A stretch of DNA of 64,000 nt from Pratylenchus scribneri (taxonomy: Eukaryota > Nematoda > Chromadorea > Rhabditida > Pratylenchidae): the NCBI GenBank assembly GCA_030063045.1, contig JAQSEB010000137.1, positions 1,054,001 to 1,118,000 of the forward strand, given 5' to 3'. The notes beneath the pieces are model-generated. The model made no database searches, was not told the DNA's origin, and saw only the letters and a list, made by a program, of their open reading frames with translations. The position numbers and the translations under genes were made by a program. Of the stretch, positions 48,490-59,609 are shown piece by piece (within the stretch, counting starts at the first letter, position 1; the number at the start of each line of letters is the position of its first letter).

Positions 48490-49906
48490 AAACAATTGGT
48501 GATTTTGGGGGAAATGTGGCCTTTGAGGCTGCTTCCTTCAATTGTTCTCCCTTTTGTGGCCTTTCTTATTTTTATCCCTTCGTGGTTTTTTCCTTTAATC
48601 CAATTGAATGAAAAGTGGCTTTTGTGTTGCGAATGGACCCAAAAAAATACTGAAGAATTAATACAAGAATTTATTTAAAATTATAATGAAAAGTTGGATA
48701 AAAATAATTTGGATTTTTGAATATTAATTTTATACGGATTTATTCGGTTGATCCCATAACTTTTCTTTAATATAAATTATTTAACCCATTAATTTTTTTG
48801 TGCATAGCCTAGTTTTGAGAATATATCGAGGCGCCCATTGCGCATCTGTCATCTCTCGTTTTATTGGCCTTTGGAATTTATATTTGAGGAGAATGTAATA
48901 ATAATAAGATAGTTTAAATGAATTCTGTTATTTTTATTTTCTAAGCTATTTCATATGTAATTTTCTTTTGGTACCAATTTTGACTTGAGGAATTGAAAAA
49001 TAAATTCTTTATTTTAAAATATATCATTATTTTAATAAATGAGAATTTGTGTAAATTAAAATTCAACAAAAAAAAATTTAAAAAATTAGGTTTATTTTTT
49101 AATAAAAAGATTATAAATTTGATTAGAATTATGAATTTGTTTTGTAGAATGCAATACTTAAAGAGGATACTGAAAATGGAATGAAAATGAACGAAGAAAG
49201 CGAAATGGGAAGCATGGAAAGTGGAAGGGAATTGCGCCTTTGGGGGAATACAATAATTGTTGGTAAAGTTGGGAGAAAACAGGTAAAAAATGCAGGAAAA
49301 ATATACGGGGAATAAGTGCATTTAATATGAATATTATATTGGATGGATTGATTAAATGAAGGTGGAGAAATCATGCAAAAAATTGTTATAAATTACAATA
49401 AAAAAAAAGAATATAAAAATAGAAATTTAAAGAAAATTTAAATTATTTATTTTACATAATAAATTCAAATATTACCTAAATTAATCAAAATATAATATCA
49501 ATACATTCTTATAAAATTAATGTTTTTTTAATTTAAATAGATAATAGTTTAAACTTTAAAACCAATTTTCTCCTTACATAATTTGCCCTTATATTGTTTA
49601 ATGTTTATATTCTTTTTTCCATTGTTCATCGAAGTTTATGATGGCCTCAAATGTGAACATTAAAATATTTTTGATTGCTCATTCTCATTCAATACAATAT
49701 ATGGGCAATGGCAATGGGCATCATCAACCAAACCGAACTCATTCAATTCTTTTCTTGTTTGATGTAATAAATTGCCCAAAATATTAAATATTCTAACCAT
49801 TCTTCAAACACAAAGACTCATTTTTATTTTAAAATTTATTTTAAAATAAAATTTATTGAATTGTTGGCGTGAATTCACCCAAAATTGGAAATATATTTAC
49901 GTTCAA
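48490..49906. other. AT-rich intergenic region
   Basis: Frames such as 49321-48941 (-, 126 aa) are Phe/Ile/Asn-biased and look like chance. The plus-strand frame 48382-48678 overlaps the possible first exon above. No gene accepted. Confidence 0.5.
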
Positions 49907-50158
49907 TTAATTCTGTGTTTGCTCCATATTTTTGCGCATTTTCGCGCCCATTTTCACCCAATTTTGATGATCAAAAAATGAGTTTTTCTTTTCCATTCCA
50001 ATACAATCAAACCCATCATAAATCACTGGAGCAGCAGGTGATTGCCGAATAGATGGAATGAAAATGGAATGGAGGGACAATTCACATATAAAAATGGTGC
50101 ACAAAACTCTCGCCCATCAACATTCGAAATCACTGTCAGCAGGTGTCAGTCGGTCCAT
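49907..50158 (-). CDS. Candidate two-exon microprotein (51 aa)
   Basis: Exons 50158-50122 and 50025-49907 join in phase. It reads MDRLTPADSDFE, then IYDGFDCIGMEKKNSFFDH and VKMGAKMRKNMEQTQN. The acceptor CTGCTGCTCCAG is good; the donor GTTGAT is moderate. Residue use is not AT-driven. No known family, and the start could lie further upstream. Confidence 0.38.
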
Positions 50159-50159
50159 T

Positions 50160-51319
50160 TCATTCCATACATAATCCAATTTTGCGCACGGAGTTCAACA
50201 AACACATCGAAAATATCCCCAAAAAGTTCCATTTCATCCTTTTATTTCTCCACACTTTTTTCTGTGCGCAATTTTTCCCTCTTGAATTCAATGGACTTCC
50301 TCCTCAATCTATTAATACCATTTTATTTTCATTTCTCATCGAAATTATTCCATCTAATTTCATTATTTTACAGCTGTTAATTCATTTTAAATATATCTTT
50401 CAAATTGTATCTATACCATAGGAATAATTACACCTTTCAATGTATTAAACCTAACAAAATTATTTCGAAATTGTGCCTTAAAAAATTAATAAATTATTCC
50501 AAATATTTGATTAATTTTTTATAAAATTAATTCCCTATCTTTGTATTTATTCAATTTTAATAGAAATTTTGAGAATTTTAAATGTTCCTTTGCAAGTAAA
50601 ATTATTCCTAATTTTGTCATTATTAATTTTTTCAAACCTTCCTAACATAATTAAAATAAGTTCAATCATATATTAAAATGAACAAACATCATTCTATTGA
50701 CTCAAATTTTGGCCAATAAATGATCATTAAATTTCCATTAACAATAAATCCTCTTGAAAATGAACAAAAATTAAGAAATCAGAAATTTTGAATTAGAATC
50801 ACATTTTTATTCCATTTGGATTTGGAGTCATATTTTGTTGTATTTTGTTCTAGAAATTGGTATTCAATTGAAGTGATGAATCACTGTGAATTCCTTCTAT
50901 TTTAAATTCCAATTTGATTTTTATTTCGTATTCCTTCCATCACTTTAATTTTTCACATTCTTAGAATTAGAAATAATTTTACCATTTTACCATTTTTGCT
51001 CCAATCCATCTTTATGTGAAATATAATTTCATTGAGAGGAATTGTTGAAGCAATCTTCTTCATCATATGATTTTGATCATTTGGAGCACTACAGCCATTC
51101 ATCCAATTGCGGTATTTCTTTTTCACATTTTTTAATTATTCATGTCCGCTTCATGCATAATTTCCCCCCTCTTCAATTCAGAATTCACCCTCTCCAATAT
51201 ATCTTCCCATTCGCCTATAAAATTGCCCATTTTTGACACGCCATTCACTTTTTCCTAAAGAAATCATTTTTTTGAAGAGTATTCTGTATATTTAGATTGA
51301 CTAATTCCTTTTCCTAAAA
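50160..51319. other. Intergenic, upstream of glutathione peroxidase
   Basis: AT-rich with no motif-bearing frame. A minus-strand frame near 50245-50160 (MELFGDIFDVFVELRAQNW) is protein-like but stops at once and could not be joined. Confidence 0.4.
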
Positions 51320-53184
51320 ATGATTTTCAAATTCTTTATTTTGGCGGCATTTTTGGCCGTTGGGTGTTGGGCAGCCGAAAAACAATCGCCGACTAAACCT
51401 GAACATTATCAACCGGGTAAATTAAAGCTTTAAAAATATTTAAAAAATTCCAAATTTTAGGTCCAAAATTGATTGACGAAACTTCACGTTGGAGCAAATG
51501 CCAATATGTTCCAAATCAATCGAATTTGTCCATTTATGATTTTGAAGTGGAAACATTGGAAGGGGAATTCACGGATTTGGCCAAATACAAAGGCCAAATT
51601 GTTTTAGTCGTCAATGTGGCCACATTTTGCGGTAATAAAATGGATAAGATATAAAATTAATATTTAATTTCAGCATATACTCAACAATACATCGATTTTA
51701 ATCCATTGATCGAGAAAAACCTGGGAAATGGCCAACAATTCGCCATTGTCGCCTTCCCATGCAATCAATTTTATTTGCAAGAACCAGCCGAGAATCATGA
51801 AATCATGAATGGTAAAATTTTAGTTAAAAAAAGGCAATTCTTACGAATTGGGTGTCACGAAAAATATTTTTTTAAATTTTCGAAAATTATTTTCTGGGAA
51901 TTTCGGATGTGTAGAACATGAATCTGCTGGGATTTACATGGTGAAACTACTTTGTTTTTGTTACCGATACCGATATGGAAAATATGACGAAAAGTCCAGG
52001 TTCATATTCTAAAAAAACCAAAAAAATTCCCAGAAAATAATTTAAAAAAAAATTTTTTTCGGGACCAATTTCGTAAGGATAACCGAAAAGTAGCAGAATA
52101 ATTTGAATTAAAAAGGTGTTACCCATGTTCGACCTGGGAATGGATGGAAACCGCATCGAAATTTGCACATTTATGGAAAATTGGAAGTGAATGGGGCAAA
52201 TCAACATCCTCTTTATGAATTCCTCAAGGTGAGATTAATTGAAATAAAATAAATAATAAAAATATTTTTAAGGACTCTTGCCCACAAACGGTGACCCAAA
52301 TTGGCAAACGCGAGGAATTGATGTACAATCCGATTAGAGTGAATTCATAATTTATTTAAATTCATTCATTTTTTGATTTATCCAGACCAGCGACATTACT
52401 TGGAACTTTGAGGTCAGTTCATTTATTTTATTTTGAATGAGAAAACATTTTTTGTCGATAAAAATCATATGATTTTGTCAACAATTTTATAACGGTTTAG
52501 GAAGTGATTTTCACCTGCCAAACTATTTAAAATCTTTGTAGAGCTCATTGAGACACAGAGATTCATATATAATTGTCTAATTTGATCAAAAATTGAATGA
52601 ATTAAACTATTTAAACCATTTTTAATTTTTAGTTTAAAATTCGCTTTGTTTTTAACCAAATTAAACTAATTATAATTGAATCGCCACGTCTCAATGAGCA
52701 AATATGCTTAATGATTTATTTGATTATAATTAGGGTTATAAGTCGATTTTGGCTTGAGAAAATCGATGTATTTTAAAACCGAAATTTGGAATTTTTGCTA
52801 TTTAAAACAGAAAACAAGAGAAACCGAAAACATACATCTTTTCGAAAGCTGGATTTTTGGAAATTCCCGGTTTAATACTGACTTTGAACGACTCAACTCT
52901 AGTTATAATCACTTCCTAAACCGTTATAGCTTGTACAAAAACATTGGTATACCCTATTTAAATTATTCTTTTCTAATTTACAGAAATTCTTGATTGATGC
53001 CGAAGGACGCCCACGATTCCGTTTCCATCCAACGGCATGGTCCCATGGTGAAGTTGTTCAGGTGAAATTTAATTTTAAATAATATTAAATATTTTAAAAT
53101 TAATTTCAGCAAAAAATTGACCAATTGCTGAAAGAGAAACATGGAAATTTGCCCGAAATTGAAGGCGAAGTGAAGAAATCATAA
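51320..53184 (+). CDS. Secreted glutathione peroxidase with catalytic Cys
   Basis: Eight exons in phase: 51320-51416, 51461-51631, 51674-51811, 52116-52228, 52273-52338, 52386-52412, 52984-53061, 53110-53184 (254 aa). It starts with a signal peptide ([18 protein letters not shown]), so the enzyme is exported, as for nematode secreted GPX that removes peroxides at the surface. The active-site loop is VVNVATFCG, with an ordinary TGC Cys where selenoenzymes have Sec. AFPCNQF and DITWNFEKFL supply the conserved Asn/Gln and Trp regions. [15 protein letters not shown] and FHPTAW follow the extracellular GPX3/GPX5 pattern. Introns 3 and 6 each contain a MITE, which explains their sizes (304 and 571 bp); other introns are 42-48 bp. 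It lies head-on with the srsx gene, 193 bp between the two stops. Confidence 0.95.
51840..52080. mobile_element. MITE in GPX intron 3
   Basis: CTTACGAATTGGGTGTCACG at the left pairs with the complement of CGGGACCAATTTCGTAAG at the right, and AAATTATTTTCTGGGAATTT pairs further in. Confidence 0.75.
52488..52928. mobile_element. 441-bp MITE in GPX intron 6 (GATGCG-core family)
   Basis: Terminal inverted repeats of 22 bp beginning TATAACGGTTTAGGAAGTGA, perfect at 52488-52509 and 52907-52928. The interior has TGTAGAGCTCATTGAGACAC and CGCCACGTCTCAATGAG, the family core, and matches the element in dynamin copy 1 intron 9. Confidence 0.9.
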
Positions 53185-53377
53185 AAAGTTTACTGATGAG
53201 GCACAAAATAATGGAAATAATTAATTAAATAATAATATTTTTTGATATTCATCGAATTCCGAATTAATTAATAATTATTTTTTTGCTTTTTGGGAGCATA
53301 AAATGAATGATAAATTTAATTAAAAATTATAATTTTATTCATTCTTTTAATACATTTATTTTGACATAAAAATATAA

Positions 53378-55158
53378 TTATTTTGATTGAATTGGCAATG
53401 GCAAAACACTGCTATTCGTGATTTGACGTTTCCAAAACATTGAAGTGCCCAAAGGAATATTTCGATTTTGACGAATGCATAAAATTGAGCACAATTCTTT
53501 TCGGAATGCATCACGATATTCAGAACTGGACAAATATAATTATTTAATAATTTATTTAATCTAAATTTATTATAAATTGTATTAATTATTAATTAAAAAA
53601 TGGAATAATATTTTCAAAATTGAAATAAAATGTTTAACAAAATATGCATATAAATTGATTTAAAAATATTCCTTTCCAACCTTGTCAAATACAAAATTGG
53701 TGCATTTGAAGCGGCGCCAATATTCAATAAAAAACTGCAAAAGATTGATATCCTCCAATAAAATTGTCCATTTTTGCCTCCCCAATAGTGGCGGATTGTC
53801 ATATGAAAAATGGAAATGTTGAGCAAATATCCAATAATATTAACAAAAATGATGATTGTCACCGACTTCAAAATGCGAGAATGTGTTTGGCTGCTAACTT
53901 TAATGGAAATAAAAATGGAATAAATGTGGCCATTTTATTGTTTACTTTTTGTTTTGCATTTGACGATGAGACCAATTAGTGCATAAATTGAACAACTTGT
54001 CAAAAGTAGGATCATTGTATATCCAAGTTTCCCAAAAATGATTGTTTCCGTCAAATAGCCAGTAACGGGCCTGAAATTACCATATTTATTCGATTAGTTG
54101 ACCAGTCTATATCTATACTAGAAATTCTTTCTCTAAAAGTAAGCGACCACATCCCTTGGAGGGTTTGAAAAATAAGAGTTCCTTACCTCATAAGAGTCCC
54201 CTATCCCTAATAAGAGCCCCCCTCCTTCTAATAATAACATCTTTCTGAGGTATTTTAAGGTGAAAAAAGATCAAAATATGAATTTTTCCCCTTTGTAGAG
54301 CCTCTATAAACTAAAAACCTTATTCCAAGTAGAAGTCCCTCACTCTAATAATAGCACTCTTTGGAAGTTAGCTGAACAATAGAATAGACCCGAAACCATT
54401 AATAAAAGAAATAAGATAAAATTTATTTTATGAAAAGTTTTTATTTATTTACCTGGATGGATTCTCGATGGATGCCTCCCAAATGTAAAAACACATCCAA
54501 AATGAGTAGGCAAAGGCCAAAAGCAAATGGACCAACAAATAAGCCAATTTATTGAGGGAATCACGGCTGAAAAAAAATGATAAAAATTGGTAATTTGTAA
54601 CAAACAATTCGGAGGCAAGAATGGCCAAAAGTCGATCGGCAGCGACGGAACTGATCATCGTCATTGTCGCATTGAAACCAAAAATGGAATGGAATTGGGC
54701 GAAGAAAGCAACACGAAGACTGACAAAATTTGTGCCCGAAAGGACGATGCCAAGGAAAAGCAAATAACTGGATTGGTGGAGAAGTTCAAAAATGGAAATA
54801 AAGGCAATCAGAAAATATGTGTTCCCATGAAGAGTTCTGATAAAGTGAAATATTATTAATTTATTTATGTTGATTTAGAGTTTGACAATTTTAAATTTAA
54901 TTTAAAAAATATTTTTACTTATTTTTCACAGTCACAATGATGAGAAATATGTTCAAGAAAATGCCGGGAATGGCCACCAAATTTAACAAAATTGCCGGCA
55001 AAATCAATTCCAATACTGGACCGGAATCTTTGTAGAATACATAATTCTGGCAAAATTTTAAAAATATAATTTAAAATATTTTTTTCCACTTGATTTGTCG
55101 AATTTATATCGGCATCCAGAATATCCCCATTTCCGCCAGAGTTGACCTTTTTTTTCAA
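53378..55158 (-). CDS. Serpentine chemoreceptor, srsx class
   Basis: Seven-transmembrane GPCR. Six exons: 55158-55090, 55046-54919, 54836-54453, 54070-53946, 53897-53681, 53525-53378, all in phase (356 aa). TM1 is LELILPAILLNLVAIPGIF. The HGNTYFLIAFISIFELLHQ and MTMISSVAADRLLAILA segments match TM2-TM3 and the DRxxAI variant of the DRY motif seen in nematode srsx receptors. TM6 is SVTIIIFVNIIGYLLNIS. TM7 ends NAPILYLTSSEYRDAFRKEL, the NPxxY-like motif followed by helix 8. The N-terminal exon (MKKKVNSGGNGDILDADINS) carries a possible N-glycosylation site. Ligand unknown; srsx receptors are thought to sense odorants or peptides. Intron 3 contains repeated AATAAGAGCCCCC pieces, possibly TACCGTA-family relics. 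Confidence 0.9.
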
Positions 55159-55159
55159 A

Positions 55160-55870
55160 ATTTTTGTAAAATAATTAAATTACGGAATGTGGTGGGCGAA
55201 ATATTTTATATCAAATTTTGAATTGTTATGGGAAAATACGCAAACATTTTATTTGCACTTTCTCACATTTATTCTAGTTAAATGCTTTTATTTTAAATTT
55301 GAAATACAAATCCCTTGAACTTTTAAAATAATTCGGAAAATTAAAATTTCTTACAAATTCCTAAAATTAATTTTAAATTACAATTATTTACATGTGATGT
55401 GAAAAAATTAGGAAATTATTAAAATTTAAAAAGAATTTGGCCATAATGGATTGGTTTTGGCTCATTCTTTCAATCAATGTGGAATATGACTAATATTTAC
55501 GCAAAATATTAAGGCAACATTTATTTGGAAAAATGAAATCTATGAAAGAATTTATGATCAAATTTTAAAAAATTTATTCCATCCGAACGTACGAATAAAC
55601 AAATAAATATAATTAATAGTTATTATGAACAGGTTTCGTAGAAAAGATCTCATAGTCATTGCCAAATTAAATTTATGCATAATATTTTATAAAGTGTCCA
55701 AGTAATAATTCGCAATTTGAGCAATTTTTTTTATCTGCGCAAAAAATAAATTTAATCTAATCCAAATATTTTTTTTTTGATTTTCATAAACAATTTGCGT
55801 AATTTGCACTTTTAAAATATTTTTTATAATATTATTTTGAAGAGGACAATAATTTCTACGAATCAATAGA
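55160..55870. other. AT-rich intergenic region upstream of srsx
   Basis: Very AT-rich upstream region of the receptor gene. No exon, RNA gene or clear promoter element identified. Confidence 0.5.
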
Positions 55871-56145
55871 GATAATATTATTTGGCGAAAAAAATACTGA
55901 ATTTGGCGAAAACTTTTCGTGTCGAAAAATATTATATTTTTGAGGCCATATAACTTGGCCCTAATTAGGGGTTTAGGGCTAGGGTTAGGTTCAGGGTAGG
56001 CATGGGATTAAGGGCTAGGGGCTAGGGGTTAGGGAATCTTAAAGAAGTCTGATTTGGCCAAGTTATATGGCCTCAAAAATATAATATTTTTCGACACGAA
56101 AAGTTTTCGCCAAATTCAGTATTTTTTTCGCCAAATTAAATGACT
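55870..56145. mobile_element. TIR element with doubled terminus
   Basis: Arms of about 80 bp are almost perfect inverted copies (about 55882-55965 and 56060-56143). Each arm begins ATTTGGCGAAAAAAATACTG and repeats AATTTGGCGAAAA 20 bp later, then has TTTTGAGGCCATATAACTTG. The 95-bp centre is GGGTTAGGG-like. A diverged relative is at 61619. Confidence 0.9.
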
Positions 56146-56342
56146 TCCGAATCAATATAAAAAATAAATATAATATTTCAATTCCTCACAATTTTAAATA
56201 TTTAAAATGTTCAACTTTATTCGAAAAAAGTTCCAAAATTGTACCAAAAATTATATTTGTTACGTCAATCGAATTTAACTAAAAGCTATATTCTTCAATC
56301 TATTCAAATGTTCTATCTTCTCATCAGCATATGTTGATACAT

Positions 56343-58500
56343 CTAAAAACTCAATATGCCCATATCATGGTAAAATTGGCTTTGTTTCTTTTGTTCAGCT
56401 TTCCGCACTTTTACTTTCATTGCCATTTTCTTCATTTCATCCAAATAATTTTGATATTTTTTCTCGATCCTTTCCTTTTGTATTTCCATATTCATTTCGG
56501 TTTGTCGCAAATGTTTATTCACATTGAACTAAATCATTTTTTTTAAAATTATTTTCAAAAGATTAATTTACTCGCAAATCATATGAAATGGCATCATTCA
56601 TTTCCTTCAGTAATTCCCATTTTTCTTTTACCGTTTCGTTGGTTATTTTTTCGAAATCATCAAAAAATGGTTCAACTTTCTCCTTCCATAATTTAATTTG
56701 CTGCAATTAAAAATAAATTTTATAAAATTTCATATTTTTCTACTTCTTCAATGATAGCTGCCGAATTTTTTATGTCCCAAAGAATTTGATCAAAATCCTG
56801 TTCAGCCTTCATCAAATGAATCAAAATTTCAGGCGAATATTTGAAGTCGTGTTTTTCCACCTAAAATTGATAAATAATGCTTCATTAGAAAAATAAATTA
56901 CCGTAAATCCTCTATTAGAACCCCAACGTCTTTATTAGATTTTCGTCATTTTAAAAACATATTCATATTTAATTCTAATAAGAACATATTTTGAATCCTA
57001 ATAAAACATGTTTTGAAAACTAAAAACATATAAAAACATATAAAAATTGTAAAAACAAATTTTGAATCCCAAAAGCATATTTTGGAACCCAAAAATTTGT
57101 TTTGATTTGAGAAACATTTTTTATAACATATTTTGACGCATAAAAACCAGTTTTTGAATCGTAAAAAAAACTATTCCGATTACTGTAGTAAAAACTTTTT
57201 TGAATAGTAAAAATATTATAAAAAACCCGGGGCTACTAACAGAGGATTCACTGTATCCCAAAATTCACCTTCGATTGAATAAGGCCTTCATAAATTTTGA
57301 CCAATTGATTTTCATCCCGATATTTGTAAATCAATTTTTGTCTCAATTCAAACCAAAACTAATAAAATAATTTAATTATTTATTTTTTTCAATTATAATA
57401 TTACAGGAAATTTGCGAAATTTTTCTTCCCAATCAATGAATTGAATTTTCCATTCCATCGCTTCTTCCATCGATAAATGTTCCATGTCCAACGATTCATT
57501 CAGAATCTGTAAAATTAATAAAAAATAATTTTATTTTTATTTATTTCACATTTTCAAGCTCCTCATTTTTCTTTATTTCATCTTTATTTTCAGATAATTT
57601 GTAAATTTTCTCCAATAATGTTTCAAAATGATAATTTGAATGGAAATTCAAATATTTTTTGAGCAAAAATGGCCGACCATTGATGGAATTCACCGTAAAC
57701 ATTACAAAATCCTTAAAATAAATTGAAGAATTTTTCAAATATTTTGCAGGACCTGAAAAGTGGCCAAATCTTTGAATATCATTTCTAATTTTTCCTCATT
57801 CTCATTATTTTTCCTAAAGCTAAGACTTTTGCCAAAAGAATTTGCTTTATCAAGGATTCCGTTTTTAACATTCAATGCTCCACCAAACGAATTTGCCTTT
57901 TTTAGGATTCCATTTTTAACTTTCGATGCATATTCTCCGCCAAAAGAAAAAGAATTTGCCTTATTCAAGATTCCCTTTCCAATTTTGCTTGGTATTTTTA
58001 CCAATTGTCCCACATCTCCTTAATTACAATTACTAATTTAAATTAAATTATAAAAATGAAATTTAGGGAAAGATTTTTTGTTCAATTTAATTCAGAAAAA
58101 CAAGGGTTATAAAAATTTAATATTGTGATAAAATTTTAGGTAGTTATCGGATATCTATACGCAGATTTTTTAAATAATCAGCAGATGTAAAGTAACGTAA
58201 CCCCCATGGGTCATCCGGTATAGGAGTAGATTCTTTAAGGGATAGGATTATCATCTCACATATCCATAACCTTAATCACCTGTAAGAGGGCCCTTCATTC
58301 AAAAAAAAATCTGGGTTCAGATAACAGATAATTACCAAATTTTTATTTTCTAGTGAATTGTTTGAATGAAAATTTCAATTTATTATCATGATTTGAATTT
58401 GATAAAGTTATACTAAAAATGGCAAACCTTCAACCGAAATTGGAAAGTAATATATTTGAAATAGGGTAATTAGGGAAATTAACAAATTTAAATTATTCAT
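56343..58500 (-). CDS. Secreted protein with KANSFG repeats and helical C-terminus
   Basis: Eight exons, minus strand: 58500-58428, 58018-57753, 57711-57550, 57506-57405, 57358-57269, 56860-56744, 56700-56572, 56528-56343 (374 aa); every phase fits. Exon 1 encodes a signal peptide (MNNLNLLISLITLFQIYYFP). Exon 2 encodes three copies of a short unit: GILNKANSFSFGG, GILKKANSFGGAL, GILDKANSFGKSL, set in a Lys/Gly-rich context. Exons 3-8 encode a charged helical region (FETLLEKIYKLSENKDEIKK; MEEAMEWKIQFIDWEEKFRK; VEKHDFKYSPEILIHLMKAE; WKEKVEPFFDDFEKITNETV) ending KAEQKKQSQFYHDMGILSF. No family is recognised; a distant likeness to SXP/RAL-2-type helical secreted proteins is only an impression. Intron 5 holds a TACCGTA MITE. 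Confidence 0.78.
56899..57255. mobile_element. TACCGTA-family MITE in intron 5
   Basis: Ends TACCGTAAATCCTCTATTAG and, reversed on the right, TACAGTGAATCCTCTGTTAG; 357 bp, AT-rich interior with AAAACATATTTTG repeats. This is the best-preserved full-length member. Confidence 0.88.
58185..58310. repeat. Relative of the 5.2-kb repeat
   Basis: On the minus strand it contains GAGATGATAATCCTATCCCT and GGATGACCCATGGGGG, matching the segment at 5150-5312. It lies in intron 1 of the KANSFG gene. Confidence 0.5.
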
Positions 58501-59609
58501 TATAAATGGATAATGAATTAATGAATGATATTTTATTATTTCGAGAGGGACAGTTAACAGGATTGTGAGGTGAGTAGAATAGAAATAAATGAGAAAATTC
58601 CAATGAATTTCGGCATTTTTACATGATTTTTTGGGCCAACGGCCAATCAAATTGAATTTTTATTGATTCGTCCTATGCATTTTTGGGTATGGGAAACAAA
58701 GGATTTTCTGTGTTCAGGTTTCAGTCAGAGGAGTGGAGAAAGTGCCTGATGAGGGCTTTATTGAAAGGTAAAATGGGATTTAATGATGAACAAAGGTGGC
58801 TCGTTTTTTGATTGATTTTCTGAGAGCGAATGCTTTGGTAATGTAATTTATCAAAGATTAATCCAAGTTTCCCCTTCCCAACAAATGTAAAATTGTAAAA
58901 AAAAGTAAAGATGATCGCATTGCATTGTCTTAATGATTTGGAATTCAAATTAATTGGTTCGATTTTTGCCACATCCTTTCTTGGATATCAAAGAACCATT
59001 TAAATAAGTTTGACGCCAGTTTGGACAATGGTCAAACCAATAAAAGTCGAAAACGGCAAAAATTAATGAGTATTAATAACCCAATTGCCCCTTGGGAATG
59101 ACGGATGGTGTGCCGCTTTTTCGCAAAATTTTCTTGTTGACATTTTATCCAAACTGGTTTCGCCTATTAAACCTAATCAAAATGAAATAAAAATGATGCC
59201 ATTGAATTCTGGATGTTTAATTACCTAGAATTATAATTTTTGGAGTCAAAAAAGGTAATCGAAACCGATTAAAGCTTAAACAAAACCTAAAAGTTGGCAG
59301 AATGCCAAGACTGAAAAATTTAGCGAAATGCGCCAATCCCGATCTTCTTGATTAGCTTTTTGCCGATATTGGACTATCGCCTATGGCCTTAAATATTCTC
59401 ATTCTTGTAGAAAATATTTTTTTCTATCCAATGCTCGTTAATTATTATTTCGGCATTGAATATTTCTCACTGGAAAATAATTTATAAATAGATTTAATCA
59501 AATCATAAACTACTTATTTACTTCGAAAAATTTTAACAATTTCCTTTTCTGGACGGGAAAAGTATGTGAATTTATTGATTAAAAATAATTTTAATTATTT
59601 TTGAGAGAA
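58501..59609. other. Intergenic between KANSFG gene and THADA
   Basis: Divergent upstream region of both genes. No motif-bearing frame; the frame 58972-58721 (-) is compositionally ordinary for this DNA. Confidence 0.5.

Noticed and set aside
48941..49321. 126-codon minus-strand frame rich in Phe, Ile and Asn
   Set aside because: Composition is that of random AT-rich DNA; membrane-like look is an artefact.
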